Shown piece by piece: positions 8,647-20,800 of a stretch of 64,000 nt of DNA. The notes under the pieces are model-generated. The model worked only from the letters and a program-made list of their open reading frames with translations, did not search any database and was not told where the DNA came from. The first letter of the stretch is position 1. Every line of letters begins with the position of its first letter. Source of the stretch: Dallia pectoralis (Eukaryota > Chordata > Actinopteri > Esociformes > Umbridae). The position numbers were made by a program, and so were the translations under genes. The stretch spans positions 2,963,101 through 3,027,100 of the forward strand of contig CM055756.1 of NCBI GenBank assembly GCA_029465975.1, given 5' to 3'.

Positions 8647-10413
8647 CGGAATGATCGTGTTAGGGGGTTCACAGAAGACTGACTGTTTATTATTGTCTTC
8701 GGCCCACTTAACTCTGACAGTAACAGAACGAGATGGGGAGAGAAGCGAGTGCCATTAATCACAGTGTCGAGGAGGGCTGGGGCCGAGCGGAGACGCATCC
8801 ATATCCTGTCGCATGTGCCTAAGAGGGGAACGGAAAGTGAATTTCAGGCCGGTCCACCAGCCTCACAGGAAAGCGTCGCCATGGCTCAGCTACAGACATT
8901 CATGTGTCACGCCTCTCGCCTGCTCCGATCAAAGGTGGACAGAGGAGAAGTGGGCGGCTTTTTTCTTCTTCAAATGCCTCGACACGTCACACATCCTGCC
9001 ACCTCACATCGCTGGGCGAGACCAGACGAGGTCCGCGGTCGTTCAAATGACTTCGTAATGTCGATTACGCACGGCCAAGCAGACCTTGTCGCCACATCGT
9101 GCTCGCAGAGATGTGTTCCCAAATATCCTTGTAGGACGATAGTAATAGGAGACTGGAATAAAGGCAGGCTATTTACTCTGAAGAAGAAAACAAAAGATAG
9201 TATTCACCCGCGCGCGCGTGCAACACAGTGTGCCACGGCAACCAGGTCTAGCTCCCTGTTGCTGAGGAACGGATATCAAAGTTACGGTAGCACACAGAAT
9301 TCTGCAACAAACATAGCCTAGCATCTCCGACTCTCCGGTGCTGTCCAAAGTCTGTCAGGCATCAATCCGAGTTTGCCCACCGTGGTGAGTTTCGCTACAA
9401 CTCCGCCTACTCCATCCAACTGATTGACAGACGGCAGAGGCTTTGAAGTCTCCTCTCGCGCTCCACGGCGAGGCAGCCACACACCTTCCGCGCTGCTATC
9501 AGTGACACCCAGATGTGCCACAGCAGCTGTCCCCCAGATTATTCCAACGCGTCTCGGCCGACGTCTACATCCACAGCCGCCTAAATATTTGATCAAGCCA
9601 GAAGGAGCTGCGGCGGCGTCAGGGAACTACTTACACCGAAGAGTATATACAGAAATTATGGGAGAAGTAGAGAGAAAGAAATAGAAAGGGGGAGAAGAAG
9701 TGAGCTGTAAAGCGAAGAGAAAGGGTGAAAGGTCGGGTTTATGAGGCACATTTGGTTATTGTGGAATGGGAAAATGTAAATCCAAGAGGATGACAACGCA
9801 CACTGCCGGAGGAATTGCTGACAGCAGCCTGTGTCTCATCCATTCCCAGGGGACAGCCCAAGCAGACAGAACATGTCTAATAAGCCATACAAGCCATATT
9901 CTGATTCCTTCAATACCTTAAGGGAGAAATTGAGGCCACTTGAGTTTTCCATTAGCATCCGTGACGTGAAGTGTGTTGACTGGAATGCAGGCTTGCGCGC
10001 CCGCCCGCGTGCGTGTGTGTGTTTGTCGGTGTATGCCGGGGATGACAGCTGAACGTGATCCACGTGGCGAGCTGGAGGTATTCTCTGTAATTCCGACTTT
10101 TTTAATGCTTTGGCTCGTCCCCAAGCAACAGATTGCCGCTGTCGCAGGAGTTACACCTCACAGATGGAGCAGCATCACTTCCTCAGGAGCCTGACAGGAT
10201 CAATCCGAGAGCTCATTCGCTCGCAGTCAATTAAGCCATGTTAGTTTTGACAGGAGCCACGGGCAAAATAACAGGCATCACTGTCACCAGAGGAAATGTT
10301 GTGACCAAAGCAAAAAAATATGTTTTCTTGTTTACTGAAGGGAGGAATGACTTTGCTGGAGAAAGAAGCTGTTTACTGTATTCTGTCACCGAGTGAAATT
10401 CCATCAGATGAGA
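8647..10413. other. Non-coding, moderately CpG-rich stretch
   Basis: Positions 8740-9620 contain more CpG than the flanks and one 190-codon open frame (8749-9321, plus) with no recognised domain. A short alternating CG run sits at 9209-9217. No transposon ends or arrays were seen. It could hold regulatory elements; there is no direct proof. Confidence 0.35.
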
Positions 10414-10744
10414 CAGATAGAGCACAGTCACACGCTCTAGTTGGTTGTTCCAGATAGAGCACCGTCACACGCTCTAGTTGGTTGTTCCAGATAGAGCACC
10501 GTCACACGCTCTAGTTGGTTGTTCCAGATAGAGCACCGTCACACGCTCTAGTTGGTTGTTCCAGATAGATTGCCGTCACACGCTCTAGTTGGTTGTTCCA
10601 GATAGAGCACGTCACACGCTCTAGTTGGTTGTTCCAGATAGAACACGTCACACTCTCCAGATGGTTGTTCCAGATAGAGCACCGTCACACGCTCTAGTTG
10701 GTTGTTCCAGATAGAGCATCGTCACACGCTCTAGTTGGTTATTC
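10414..10744. repeat. 37-bp minisatellite, nine copies
   Basis: Units start at 10414, 10451, 10488, 10525, 10562, 10599, 10635, 10671 and 10708. Copies 6 and 7 are 36 bp. Each begins CAGATAGAGCA and ends GGTTGTTC. Most units contain TAGAGC and GCTCTA arms ten bases apart, so each can fold as a small hairpin. Copy 7 is the most diverged. Confidence 0.97.
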
Positions 10745-11131
10745 TAGATTAAGACACTCTGCTAATTTAAAGTAATCAAAAGGACTAATGTTGACCTTCA
10801 TCTGTTTCCAAGCTGAATTCAGTCCATATGACATAGACACTATTTATATAAAACTTTTTCTTTCTGCCAAGTTGCTTCCCACTGTTTTTGACATTTTAAT
10901 TTGGAGTGTGAAGTAGGTCAGCATAAGACTCGAAAAGTTAACAGCTCCTATGAAAAATGTAACAAAATGTGTTGTTCTAAAAACAATAAAATAAATCCTG
11001 GAATCTAATTTCTTTTCTAAACAATACAATACCAGGCTACCTACCCGCCTGTCCGCAGTGGGAGACGGTACGACCCGTGGCTCTTTGAACCCGCAGGGAG
11101 GGTGAACATCTCTGATTAGGTCATGTGGGTA

Positions 11132-11167
11132 GGTAACTGTGGTAACTGTGGTAACTGTGGTAACTGT
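11132..11167. repeat. Four tandem 9-bp units (GGTAACTGT)
   Basis: Four perfect copies run from 11132 to 11167. The period is a multiple of three, so frames stay open through it. Confidence 0.9.
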
Positions 11168-11730
11168 GGACGATGGATTGGAAACACCTGGCGTCTGCTT
11201 GCCGAGTCGCCACACACCCAAGTGAGCAGAGCAACGGCAGGGTGGCATAGAGCGCACGTCTCCCACGCCGAGACCGGCTTTACCCCGGGCACCATTACAG
11301 ACACTACACTTCCTTCCTTTGAAGGGTTATCAAGGCCCCTCATTAAACATGTCCCCGGCTTTTTTAGTGATGGGGCGCCCCCCCACAGGGCGTAATATAC
11401 CCCTTTAATTAGTTTGCAAACTCATTAGTGTGCGCCGGGCAATTAGGCGTTCTGACTCCAGAATGGTTTGCAGCAGGACAAAGGAATCCCAGGGGCCATC
11501 AAGGAAGGAGAAGCTTAAAGCTCAGGCAACTCTTCTCTCCACTTTCACCACCGCAGGGAGATGTCATTAGGGAGCCTCCAGCTATCTCGCCAGCGCTCGG
11601 TCCCTTGTCCGTGTCCGTTCTGCGGCTGGCCTGGTTTACTCTGCATCTCTGGGAAGCATCCGACTGTCTGCGTTTGATCTCTGCATGGCAGTGTGTTAAC
11701 AGGTCTGCGGGGTGGAGATTTTCATTGAGA

Positions 11731-11752
11731 CACACACACACACACACACACA
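11731..11752. repeat. CA microsatellite
   Basis: About 11 CA dinucleotides. Confidence 0.95.
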
Positions 11753-13421
11753 TGAACGTTCCCGGTCGTCACAGACTCTGTGATTCACTAAGATCAGGGC
11801 CTGCACGGGAACGCGATCTCTTGAATGCCAGACATGCTGAGGAAATGTCCTTAATTGTATATCGAAGGGAGGTATTTACATACGTCCAGCCGGACTGTAG
11901 ATCCTCGCCTGACGGCGACCTGGGGGAAAACGAGCCGCGTTCCCGTTCAGTGTGGTTTTCCATAAATTCCGTCAGATAAAATCTCAAGGTTAACGTTGGG
12001 ATACAGAGAAGCCCGTCCGTCGTCATTCACAGAAGGCTCTGTGGCTGCCCGCAGAAGGCAGGCATGTTTGCAGACGTGTTCATGCTGAACAAAGTGATTG
12101 TATCATCTGGGCTTACTCTTCCGTTTGTGTGCTGCCTCTCTGCTGAAACCCTTTCAAGCTGTGTCACACACAACTCAGGGAAAGTTTGAAAACGGAGGAA
12201 GGGAACCATGCAAAGTGGACACATTCTTCAGTCTGCCGTAAAATAACCGTGAGATGGACCATTAACGATTCAATGCCACCGACTGAGTTGCAGATCCCAC
12301 ATCTGCAGAAGCAGAAGGTCACCAGGAACGTACCAACAACAAAATAAGCCTTTGTAAGAGGAAACAAGTAAAAAAATTGAGTAAAACCACGAAAAACTAA
12401 AAGTACGTCATTCCTTTTCAGACTTTTTTAAATACTTTTTCCCAATTCGAAACCCTACAACTTCAAACTGTATAACTTTACTAGAGTTTCTCTGTGCATT
12501 TGTCTTACTAGCAATGACTGGTAATGAGTTTACAGAGTTATAAATAAACTTGCTACAACTTTGATTGGCGCACGTATTGCCTTGCCTAGTCTAAGATAAA
12601 TGCAGTAATTGGATCCAACTCCATAAATTATCCATACTGTTTATTTCCACATTAATTAGTGCGTCTCTGAATAATCATTTTGATTCTGACAGACCTCCGT
12701 GGGCTTGCCCTGTCACCTTAATATAACGCCATCTCCAATCGTATTCCTAACTCTGGCTGTTGGCCATTGCTCTAGTCTAATAGACAAGACATGTACCTCT
12801 GCTTTTCAAAGGCACAAACTAGTCAATTTGTCATCCAGGGTGAACATTTAATTAAAGCGGAGAGCTGGCGTCATTAGGGCCCCGCTAAATGTCACGCGAT
12901 AAATAACGTAACCGGAACATCTCGGAAAGCAGCCGCGCAGTGTATTTCACCCATGGGTATCAAAGCCCATAGCCACAACTGGATCACTGCATATCAATAT
13001 GTTAAATAGGTTGAGCTGTGGAAATAGATGAAATGGCCCGATTGTGAATGAAGAACGCCTGGCGCGTCGTGTTGTTTGGGCTGGGGAATGTCGAAGATGT
13101 CACGTCGGCTAGTTATTAACGGAGCCAAGCTGAAACAACGTGCCTGTGAGCGACCTGATTAGCGTGGTTGACGTGTTTCAAAGAGATCACTCATCGAACG
13201 CAATCGATATTTCGTCCGCTAAATGCTAAGGAGAGAAATTACATTTCGAAAACTATCGGTAAAGGTCACGAGAAATTTCCGGGGAAAATCAAATGCAGAG
13301 GTTCGGTCATCGTCGAAAGGCCAACTGGTTCGTCGAACAATTGTCTTCGTGAACTTAATATTGTGTATTGTTCCCTGATATAAACTGTACAACAGTCAAA
13401 CGTTATCTGCAAAATATGATT

Positions 13422-13814
13422 TTAAAAATACAATGTGCGATTGCAAACGTTTAGTTTCGGAAAGCTGTCGTCGAGAGAAAGGCCATCGGCCCGACTGACC
13501 CCGTCAGCGTTTTCCTCAATCACACTCGAGTACGTGTCATTCTTTATGCGTGGCTTAAATATCAGTTTCTCGCTAGTCTCCATGAAACCTAAGTTAAAAA
13601 CGGATAGACATAGTGAGTCAGTACACTCAAACACACCGTTGCAGAATGAGTATTTGTATGAGATCAAGGACTTCTCATCAGACGACAGACTCTTAGTGCA
13701 CAGTTGCTCCAGTGCAGTATCGGTTGAAAGTGTTGGCATTGTCTCCAAGCCTAACAGGAGGCCAGAGGAAATGGAGTAGATAGATGATGGGGACTTGTCC
13801 AAGTGTCCCTTCAT
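13422..13814 (-). CDS. Unrecognised 130-codon open frame, possible exon or small gene
   Basis: This is the longest non-repetitive minus-strand frame with a varied, protein-like composition. It starts at ATG 13814 just after an in-frame stop and ends with TAA at 13424-13422. It is Ser-rich with four Cys in two groups (a region SFCNGVFECTDSLC) and an acidic, Asp/Ser-rich C-terminal third. No family is recognised, and there is no signal peptide or membrane segment. TATAAAAGAG lies on the same strand at 13866-13857, about 45 bp before the ATG. No AATAAA was found close behind the stop, nor a strong splice donor. The plus strand is also open for 114 codons across the same DNA. Chance is a serious alternative. 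Confidence 0.22.
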   Translation of the reverse strand: MKGHLDKSPSSIYSISSGLLLGLETMPTLSTDTALEQLCTKSLSSDEKSLISYKYSFCNGVFECTDSLCLSVFNLGFMETSEKLIFKPRIKNDTYSSVIEENADGVSRADGLSLDDSFPKLNVCNRTLYF

Positions 13815-14889
13815 TTGAAATCATGCTATTAGAGTTTGCGAGCTCTCCTCCAAGCGCTCTTTTATATTATTTCCATAAAACCCAATCTGGCATAGCTACT
13901 GGCAGCCCATAGCAGGATTTTGTTATTTTATTCAAATGCTATTTAACTAGGTACGTCCGCCCAGAACCTATCCACATAAAAAAGGAAGACCCGGTGAAAT
14001 GCATTAAATTACAAGGGAACGATACAAAAGACAGAACAACGTAAACAATGTAAAAAACAATAGGAGAATAAACATTAGACATCAAAGTTCCTTAGTCATA
14101 GAGGGAGATATACAGATGACAGACTCAGCAGGTGCACTGATCAGATAGCGCCTTGTTCAGTTGGTTTTTTAAAGACTGAGACGTGATAAAAGTGTCAAGC
14201 GGAAAGGTCATCCGCAATTTGTACCACTCGTCGGCGAACCAAAATGAATGATGACCAAAGGGCCGCGTTGAGATACCTGTGATAGAACAAGTCGAATATC
14301 GAAACAGCTGCTTCTAAGGAGTGAGCTAAAGTTTACAGGGACGTTACACAAAAGGCCACTGTTACCACTGAATCAGGCGGCGTTTACGTAGCGAGAGCCA
14401 GTCGACTACAGTATAAAGGTAATGGTTATGAGTTTTCAAGGAGGCGCTGGTTAAAAACCGGAAGACAGTGAGGTAAATAACGTAGATTTTGTTGAGGAGC
14501 TGTCTAGAGGCAAGTATTCAGGTTACGCTGTCGGAGTTGAGGGTTGGCGGGGTGGTCGTTTTTCGGGGTGTATTCGGCATCGTGGGGGAATTATGCGTGG
14601 TGTCAAACAAGAAACGTTGATGGATTTTTGCTTCAGACTCAGACAGTGCGATTGATACAGGTGTCGGATGAGAGTGAGCGGTTCAGACATGTACCAAGAT
14701 ATCTGCAGGTGGCAACGTACTCTAAAGCAGAAGCATGTGGGGACGGTCATATTTGAGGGCAAGGAGGTTCTGGATGGCTCTGAATAATCTACAGTTTAAA
14801 AGTGCCTCCTCCTTGTAAACATGTAGTTGATTTAAAAGTACATTTCAAATCTAATCCGAAACTAATAAAAACGCGAACCTGAACCGTGT
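13815..14889. other. Possible LINE 3'-end debris and unique DNA
   Basis: Positions 13930-14440 start with CTATTTAACTAGG and continue with an A-rich, then structured sequence reminiscent of the antisense 3' part of fish L2-type LINEs. The resemblance is weak and no coding motif was found. No gene was recognised in the rest. Confidence 0.25.
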
Positions 14890-15330
14890 TTTGATCGGTG
14901 CCGCAAAGGTTTTGTTGTCTCAGAATGCACCGAATCCCGGTCAATTGGCCGTGTGACACCTTCCTAAACATGGTTGCAGACCAGGTACCCACCTTCATGA
15001 TAAAGGTACTCCCTGAGAGCTGTGGGCGGTCTCAGCAGGATAATGCTCCCTGTCACCCATCACACAATGGTCGAGAATGATGAAGAGGTGTTGCCCCGCC
15101 CACCACAACCCCCAGGCCTCAGTCCCATTGAGCATCTGTGGGAAGTGCTGGACCAACAGGATCGATCCAAGGCGTCTCCGCCTCACAACGTACCGGACTG
15201 ATCTGTATCCCGGTCCCACCGGACACCTTCGGTGGACTTAAAGAGTGCCCGCCTCCGCAGGTCCGTGCTGTTCTGGCAGCGCGCCGGGGACATAACGGGC
15301 ACGATGGTTTGGTGTGTTATAAACCATCAT
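14890..15330 (+). mobile_element. Tc1-like transposon fragment D (C-terminal transposase)
   Basis: This fragment belongs to the same general family as copy C but lies on the plus strand. Recognisable parts are the block around ACATGGTTGCAGACCAGGTA (14968-14987), the segment with CAGCAGGATAATGCTCCCTG (second catalytic aspartate context, QQDNAPCH), and CCATTGAGCATCTGTGGGAAGTGCTGG (about 15125-15151), which encodes the final catalytic glutamate in IEHLWEVLDQQ. The tail runs through GGACACCTTCGG to about 15320. The N-terminal half and both terminal repeats are missing. Frameshifts, for example near 15070-15110, break the frame. Confidence 0.85.
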
Positions 15331-16710
15331 ATCCTAGACATACATACGAGGCTAGGAATGTCATGCATATAATGTCTTACGTTTTATTAACCCCTCCATG
15401 TGTCCGGGCCCGCCAAATGTATGGTAAAGTCTGTAAGACAAGCCCATTGGCCACCAGCTGTGTCCCATTGAGGCCTCACACGACAATAGGGCTGGAAGGC
15501 GCCCAGGCTAGCCACTGGTCCAAACTCATTTCCGACCAGTACAGGGCAGATGGACATTAGAGGTAATTCATGTAAAGAACCCTGCCATGTAAATCGTTTT
15601 ATTTCCCACCCTGTGACTCTAAAAAATATTCCACTCTCGGCACAAACATAAACAGGACGTTGCTAGCGACGTTTGGGACTTCCTGTTAACTGCTAATTGC
15701 ATGCAGTAATTGCACTGTATTCCCTTTAATGCGTTGAATTCAACTTTACCCGGACGCGTTAGCTATCCGACTAATACTACTGGATTTGACTGACTGCTAG
15801 TTAACCGAGTAAGAGAGCTGAGCCTCACATCTCCCTAAAACTACAAAAACAACTAATACAACAACTCATAATATATAACACATTGAATGAAAGTGTCCAT
15901 TGCTTGGTTTTGGGGATTCATTTTTGTTGTGCAACTAAGAGGGGGGGGGTGGATTGTTTCAATTAGATGAGGTTTTGTGGATAACACCCAACTCTAGTCA
16001 TTTGGTATTGGTTGAGAGTTATACCCAAATGACCTCCAATTATTTAATAGTATGTGTAAATGACAAACTTTTTTATTTACACCTAAGTAAGTCCCAGAAG
16101 AGACAGTAAGGACAATATTCTCCCCAGAATAAAATAGGTGCCTATCATACATCTAAAACAATATACTCCCTCCAAAACATAGTACATTTTCTTACATTTT
16201 TAATAGACGGAATTGTATAGCTTTATACCTCTATTGCTGTGTACCTCGTCTTTAAAATGCTGGGATTTAGAGTAATGTAAATGTCTTTAAATCAAATGCT
16301 CACCACTTTGTGTACATAGTTTGTTGACTATAGATTTGGTGCATTCTGCCTCTATATGTTATTTGCCAAGATCAGAAGTTTTTGAAGTCTAGATATTTTG
16401 GGGGTTTACTAGGTCAAAGTTGGCAAAATAAATTATGCTGCAGAAAATCCCATGTGCAAACTGAGAAGGCTCATTATAGCTGTATATCTATAGGTTACTG
16501 TCAAGAACAGTTGCTGCCACCTTGACATGCTTTACTTTTAAACACATAGTCAGAATAGTGTTGATTAAAGTGCTTATATAACATTGCGTGTTGACTCCTA
16601 CAAAATCCACTTCAAATGTTTGGTTCATATGATGTTTAATTTCGGATTGTGGTGATGTTAAATGAAAACCTTCACATGTTTTATTTTTCATCTGCATATC
16701 TTGTTGTCTG

Positions 16711-16724
16711 TCACCAGGTGGCGC
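16711..16724 (+). promoter_or_regulatory. CTCF-like motif, forward
   Basis: TCACCAGGTGGCGC matches the CTCF core CCASYAGRKGGCRS at 13 of 14 positions. CTCF is the vertebrate insulator and loop-anchor protein. Confidence 0.45.
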
Positions 16725-17554
16725 ATAGAACAGAGAAACCAAGTCCTTTTTTCTGCAACTGAATATCATGACCTAAATGTAACGTGATATTACCGCACTT
16801 AAATTACCACACTGATTTTTTTTAATCAAGCCAAATTAACTTAGACTTATTGTAGACAATGTTGAGTTAACATGAATGACATAACATGACATAACATCAC
16901 ACGTAACACGTTCACATTTACACGCAAAGAGGCGATCCAGGAAAACACAACATGCAAACCGTAATCACTCATTCAGTTAATTTTCCTCAACAAGTTGCCT
17001 ACATGATTGGCAGCCACCAGAATAAACACTCGATCACTCGAATTGAATGACAATGACACAGCCGAGCAGACCGAATGGTCAGTGACATGCATTTTCCCAC
17101 GATCCCACGCTATGAATTCAATTTGACCATATTCTTCATTTTGTGTTATGTTTTCAAAGGCTCTGGGACATTACGGCCATTGTCGGATAAACGCTGCCTT
17201 CCCGGCCTGCTGTTGTCCTTTCCCAGATAAGGAAGTGCATTTAACATATTTTTCTATTTCAACATCACCGGCAATCCAGAAGTTATCCCAAATGTGTCTG
17301 GTTTATTAGCCATGCACTGTGTGAATCGACAGCAGGCTTTGGTAGGGAAAAGCTGTTCATCAACAGTTATGTTCACACTGGGGTTGTAAGAAGCAACACT
17401 GTTGCCTAAATATATGTGCACTTATTAAATTACAGTGTACACTTTTAGGCCATCTTTATTCATTTGCATCGAGGCTTTAACATTTTGGTTTCACTTCATT
17501 CGACACCGTGATTTTACAACAGTCCGGTCCTTCTGACGCAAAGATGAGCATGAT

Positions 17555-17568
17555 GCGCCATCTACTGG
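17555..17568 (-). promoter_or_regulatory. CTCF-like motif, reverse
   Basis: Plus-strand GCGCCATCTACTGG is the complement of CCAGTAGATGGCGC, which matches CCASYAGRKGGCRS at all 14 positions. It faces the forward motif 0.83 kb to the left. Confidence 0.5.
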
Positions 17569-20500
17569 TCATTGTGTGTCAGCAACACCCTCCCATTCAA
17601 CACATGCATGGGTCAAATGACACATCACCGCGAAAGGGAAAGGGTGTCAAGGCCTCAGCGCCTCTAGTGTTAACAGTTCTACTGAAACACTTCCTGTTTG
17701 TAAGAACCACGTGATAACAAGCAAAATGATTTGCATCGAAGGACACATCTCGATTTTCCGACTCCTTATCCTGCAACCAGATGCTGTGACGAAGCAAGGA
17801 CTTCAATACGGAATTGATATAGCAAAATTCAAGGGGAAGTATTTTTTTTACATATATTAATTAATCACTCTGGGAATTACTGTCATCTAATTAGGAGGAA
17901 CGCATGTATACAGGTATTCGGATTTCTACAATACTACTAATTATGTTACTTCATCAAAAATCCATTTTGGAATGCCTAGGAAAAAAAATCTACTTTCTGT
18001 CACATAAGGATATACTACATTTTACTACATTCTACTCTTCTGACATCTCCAAACAGGAAGTGTCTAAAAGCATTAGCTATACATTTTTACAGGAACAGGA
18101 TCAATGTGTAAGTCAACCTGTTTGGCTGACATTGCCTGGTCTATGGTAGTAAATGGCTAAATAACATTATTAGATTAAATTCGCCTCTGATATATTAGTC
18201 AGAATGCAAAACATTTTCAGATGCAGCAAAAGGTTCCCTGCAGAGCACACACACCGCCCCCTTCTAAATTATCAAGTCTTTTTTTGTTTTCCAAGCTTTT
18301 GATGTTTCAATGCATTATATTGTTGCTGCCCGATCAAGGTTTAGCACATGTTCTTTCTCGAAGTCCTATAATATGATTGAAACTATTCATAAAATCTAAT
18401 GATAAAAACAAATTAATTAGTTTCAATTCACTCTTCATTGCCACACAGTCCTTGACCTGCTCATCTTATATTACCTCAGAATATGCAGTGGACTCAGTGG
18501 CTAGATCTTTGGTCACGCCCGGGGGCCTCTGTTTGTCTCGTTCTCAACTCCTCTGTGTCCACCAGTGATCACTTTTGCCACAATCGCACCATATGTGGGA
18601 TTTCCGTTAATTACTCAAGAGAAATTGGCCGTGGACATGGACTAACAGCAGACGACGAGCTCCAGCCCGGAACAAAACCAACACTAACTGGTCAGGCTCA
18701 ACTGCCCGTGCTCCACAACCGACGCAGGATGTGCTCAGTGATGCCGTTTGGCCTTCATTACAGATCAGGGAAGGTTCAATTAGTATGAGCTCCCCACCAG
18801 CTTTTAATTACCTTAAGACATCCACTTAAAGGACACGTTATAAATCAACTCTTGTTGCCTATCAGGCCGTGTGCGACATTACGCCAACAGATGTCAGATG
18901 CAACCATGTACAGGCCCCTTGGCAGTAGCGACAGCCAACAGCTACTACTAGCTTCTGTAATGAAGAAGAACGGGCCTCGGCTTTGAATTGTACAGGGTTC
19001 ACGCGAGGTTCAGGGCTATATATCTTATGAATTAAAAATAGAAGAACAGAGGAGAGGATGCAAACAAAAGACCAATTAACAGTTGGGTGCCACGCAACAT
19101 GTAACTGTTTGTTTGATGTTTCCTCCAACTTCATGACATTTGTGCCTAGGGCAACTTTTAATCCTCCGCTTAAAAACAAACAGTGGATCCAGAGACAGTG
19201 TTTATCTTGTCGTAGCCTCACATACGGCGGTGTGACCCGGGTATTGGCACATCCTCATTCAGGGACGCGTCCCTGTCGTCGTTTGCATCGCAGCCCCTCA
19301 GCAGCATCAAAGAATTCAGAATAATGACAGACAGAAAAATAAAAAACTCAAAGGAGGGGTATCTTTTGGACACCCACCGATTCTTGATTACATAAAAGAC
19401 ATTCAGGCTTTGAGCGAGAGAAACATCACACAATAAAAACATATCACCGTGCAAACAAAACCAACTGACATTTCTCTTATAAACAAAGCGCCCATTTGGC
19501 ATGATTTAAAGAGGCTGCGAAAAGCTTTTGTCTGACAATAGCAGTTCCAAATGAGCAAAAATCCTTTGAAACTGAAAAGTTGGCTCCTAACATTTTTTTT
19601 AATTTCCATTGTCCCACTATTTTTGTGCAGTGAACACAAGACACTCACTGCAAAGGTAGTCTGTCATTTCAGCTGCGTAGTGTGGTATGAACGATTAATT
19701 AAATGTCCATTCAGCTTGTATTACTCTATGTGTCTCTGCAAACCGGAACACAACATTCATTTGGTCAGCTGAAGGAAGAGAAATGAAAGGTTCCTGTATC
19801 AAAGCCTGACCTTCATCCACATGAAATTGTTAGAAAGAAAAACAGCTGAGCGCATGAATGCCAAATATTACCTTAACCCTAATACTGGACTCATTAAAAA
19901 CCCATAGGTATATTCATTTATTACAGCTTTTAATGTCTTGGTCAGTGACTTTGCTCTTAATGATTCTATTTTCTTGTTTAGTGTTTATGTTTGAATATAA
20001 ACCGTTAGCCAGAAACACGTCTAGCCCTTGTAGTTTGGTACCTAGGACCTTATATGAGTTGCACTGATGTAATAATCTGCCAGGAGGATATGTCTGTCGC
20101 GGGTGTAAATACTAAATCATCTAGAGACATTAGGTTATATATCCTCAGACAGTGAAGTAGGACCAATGGGATTGATCTCGACATGAATGATTTGGAGGAC
20201 ATACAAGCATTTGGTTAAAACCAACCCGAGTAGATCGCAAGTACCTTACATGTGCAGTATATTCTCAGCAAATGAACTACAAGTGTCATAAACATAGTCT
20301 GTGAATTAAATACAACTAGCGGTTTAGTCTACATATAGTATTGTGCATTATTGGTGCGTGATACTGAAAAAATGGTGTAATATCTTCCAATATGCTTTAC
20401 GCTCAAATGGTCATGAAACGTAGGTCGCCATGAAATGCGTTTTAACTCGACTTGTCAGGATTTCGGCAGAGGGAAGCGTCCTGGCTTCTCCATTACTTTA

Positions 20501-20608
20501 TCTTTCTTATTGCTTCACGTGTAGTGAAACTACTGCTGGCTGTGGAATATGTTCATACAGAAAAGACACTATTTTGGTCAAAATAAATTACATTTCAATG
20601 AATAACAT

Positions 20609-20800
20609 ACAGTGGCTCATATGTATTCACCCCCTAGGATTTTTCTATATGTCATTGTGTTCCAACTAGAAATTGAAATGCGGTGTTTGCTACGGAGCAG
20701 CACAAGAAAGTTCAAAATGTCCAAAGAAAAAAATGTAAATCTACAAATTATTTACAAATAGATAACAGAATGGAACTAATTGAATAAGTATTCTCGCCCA
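20609..20800 (+). mobile_element. Terminal fragment of another Tc1-like element
   Basis: ACAGTGGCTCATATGTATTC at the start, followed by ACCCCCTAGG and a second ATAAGTATTC near 20785, resembles the terminal region of fish Tc1-like elements whose ends begin ACAGTGGC...GTATTCACCCCC. No transposase part or second end was recognised. Identification rests on the terminal motif only. Confidence 0.55.

Larger units (their letters stand above)
10745..13421. other. Non-coding stretch with short repeats
   Basis: It contains four 9-bp GGTAACTGT units (11132-11167) and a CA run (11731-11752). The 183-codon frame at 11428-11979 spans the CA run and has no recognisable domain. Around 12840-12930 there is an ATTTAATTAAAG homeodomain-type site in CpG-containing unique sequence, a possible but unproven enhancer. 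Confidence 0.4.
15331..20608. other. Non-coding stretch, mostly unique
   Basis: No genes, arrays or clear transposons were recognised. Two strong CTCF-like motifs (16711 and 17555) lie here. A G run (15942-15950) and several AT-rich blocks are the only other visible signals. Open frames are all below 120 codons and carry no domain. Confidence 0.4.

Noticed and set aside
8749..9321. 190-codon plus-strand frame
   Set aside because: No domain, irregular composition and CpG-rich DNA with few stop codons; chance is likelier without evidence of expression or conservation.
10414..10744. CRISPR-like array
   Set aside because: The 37-bp units are contiguous without spacers, and the surroundings are eukaryotic.
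11428..11979. 183-codon plus-strand frame
   Set aside because: It spans a CA microsatellite and has no recognisable domain.
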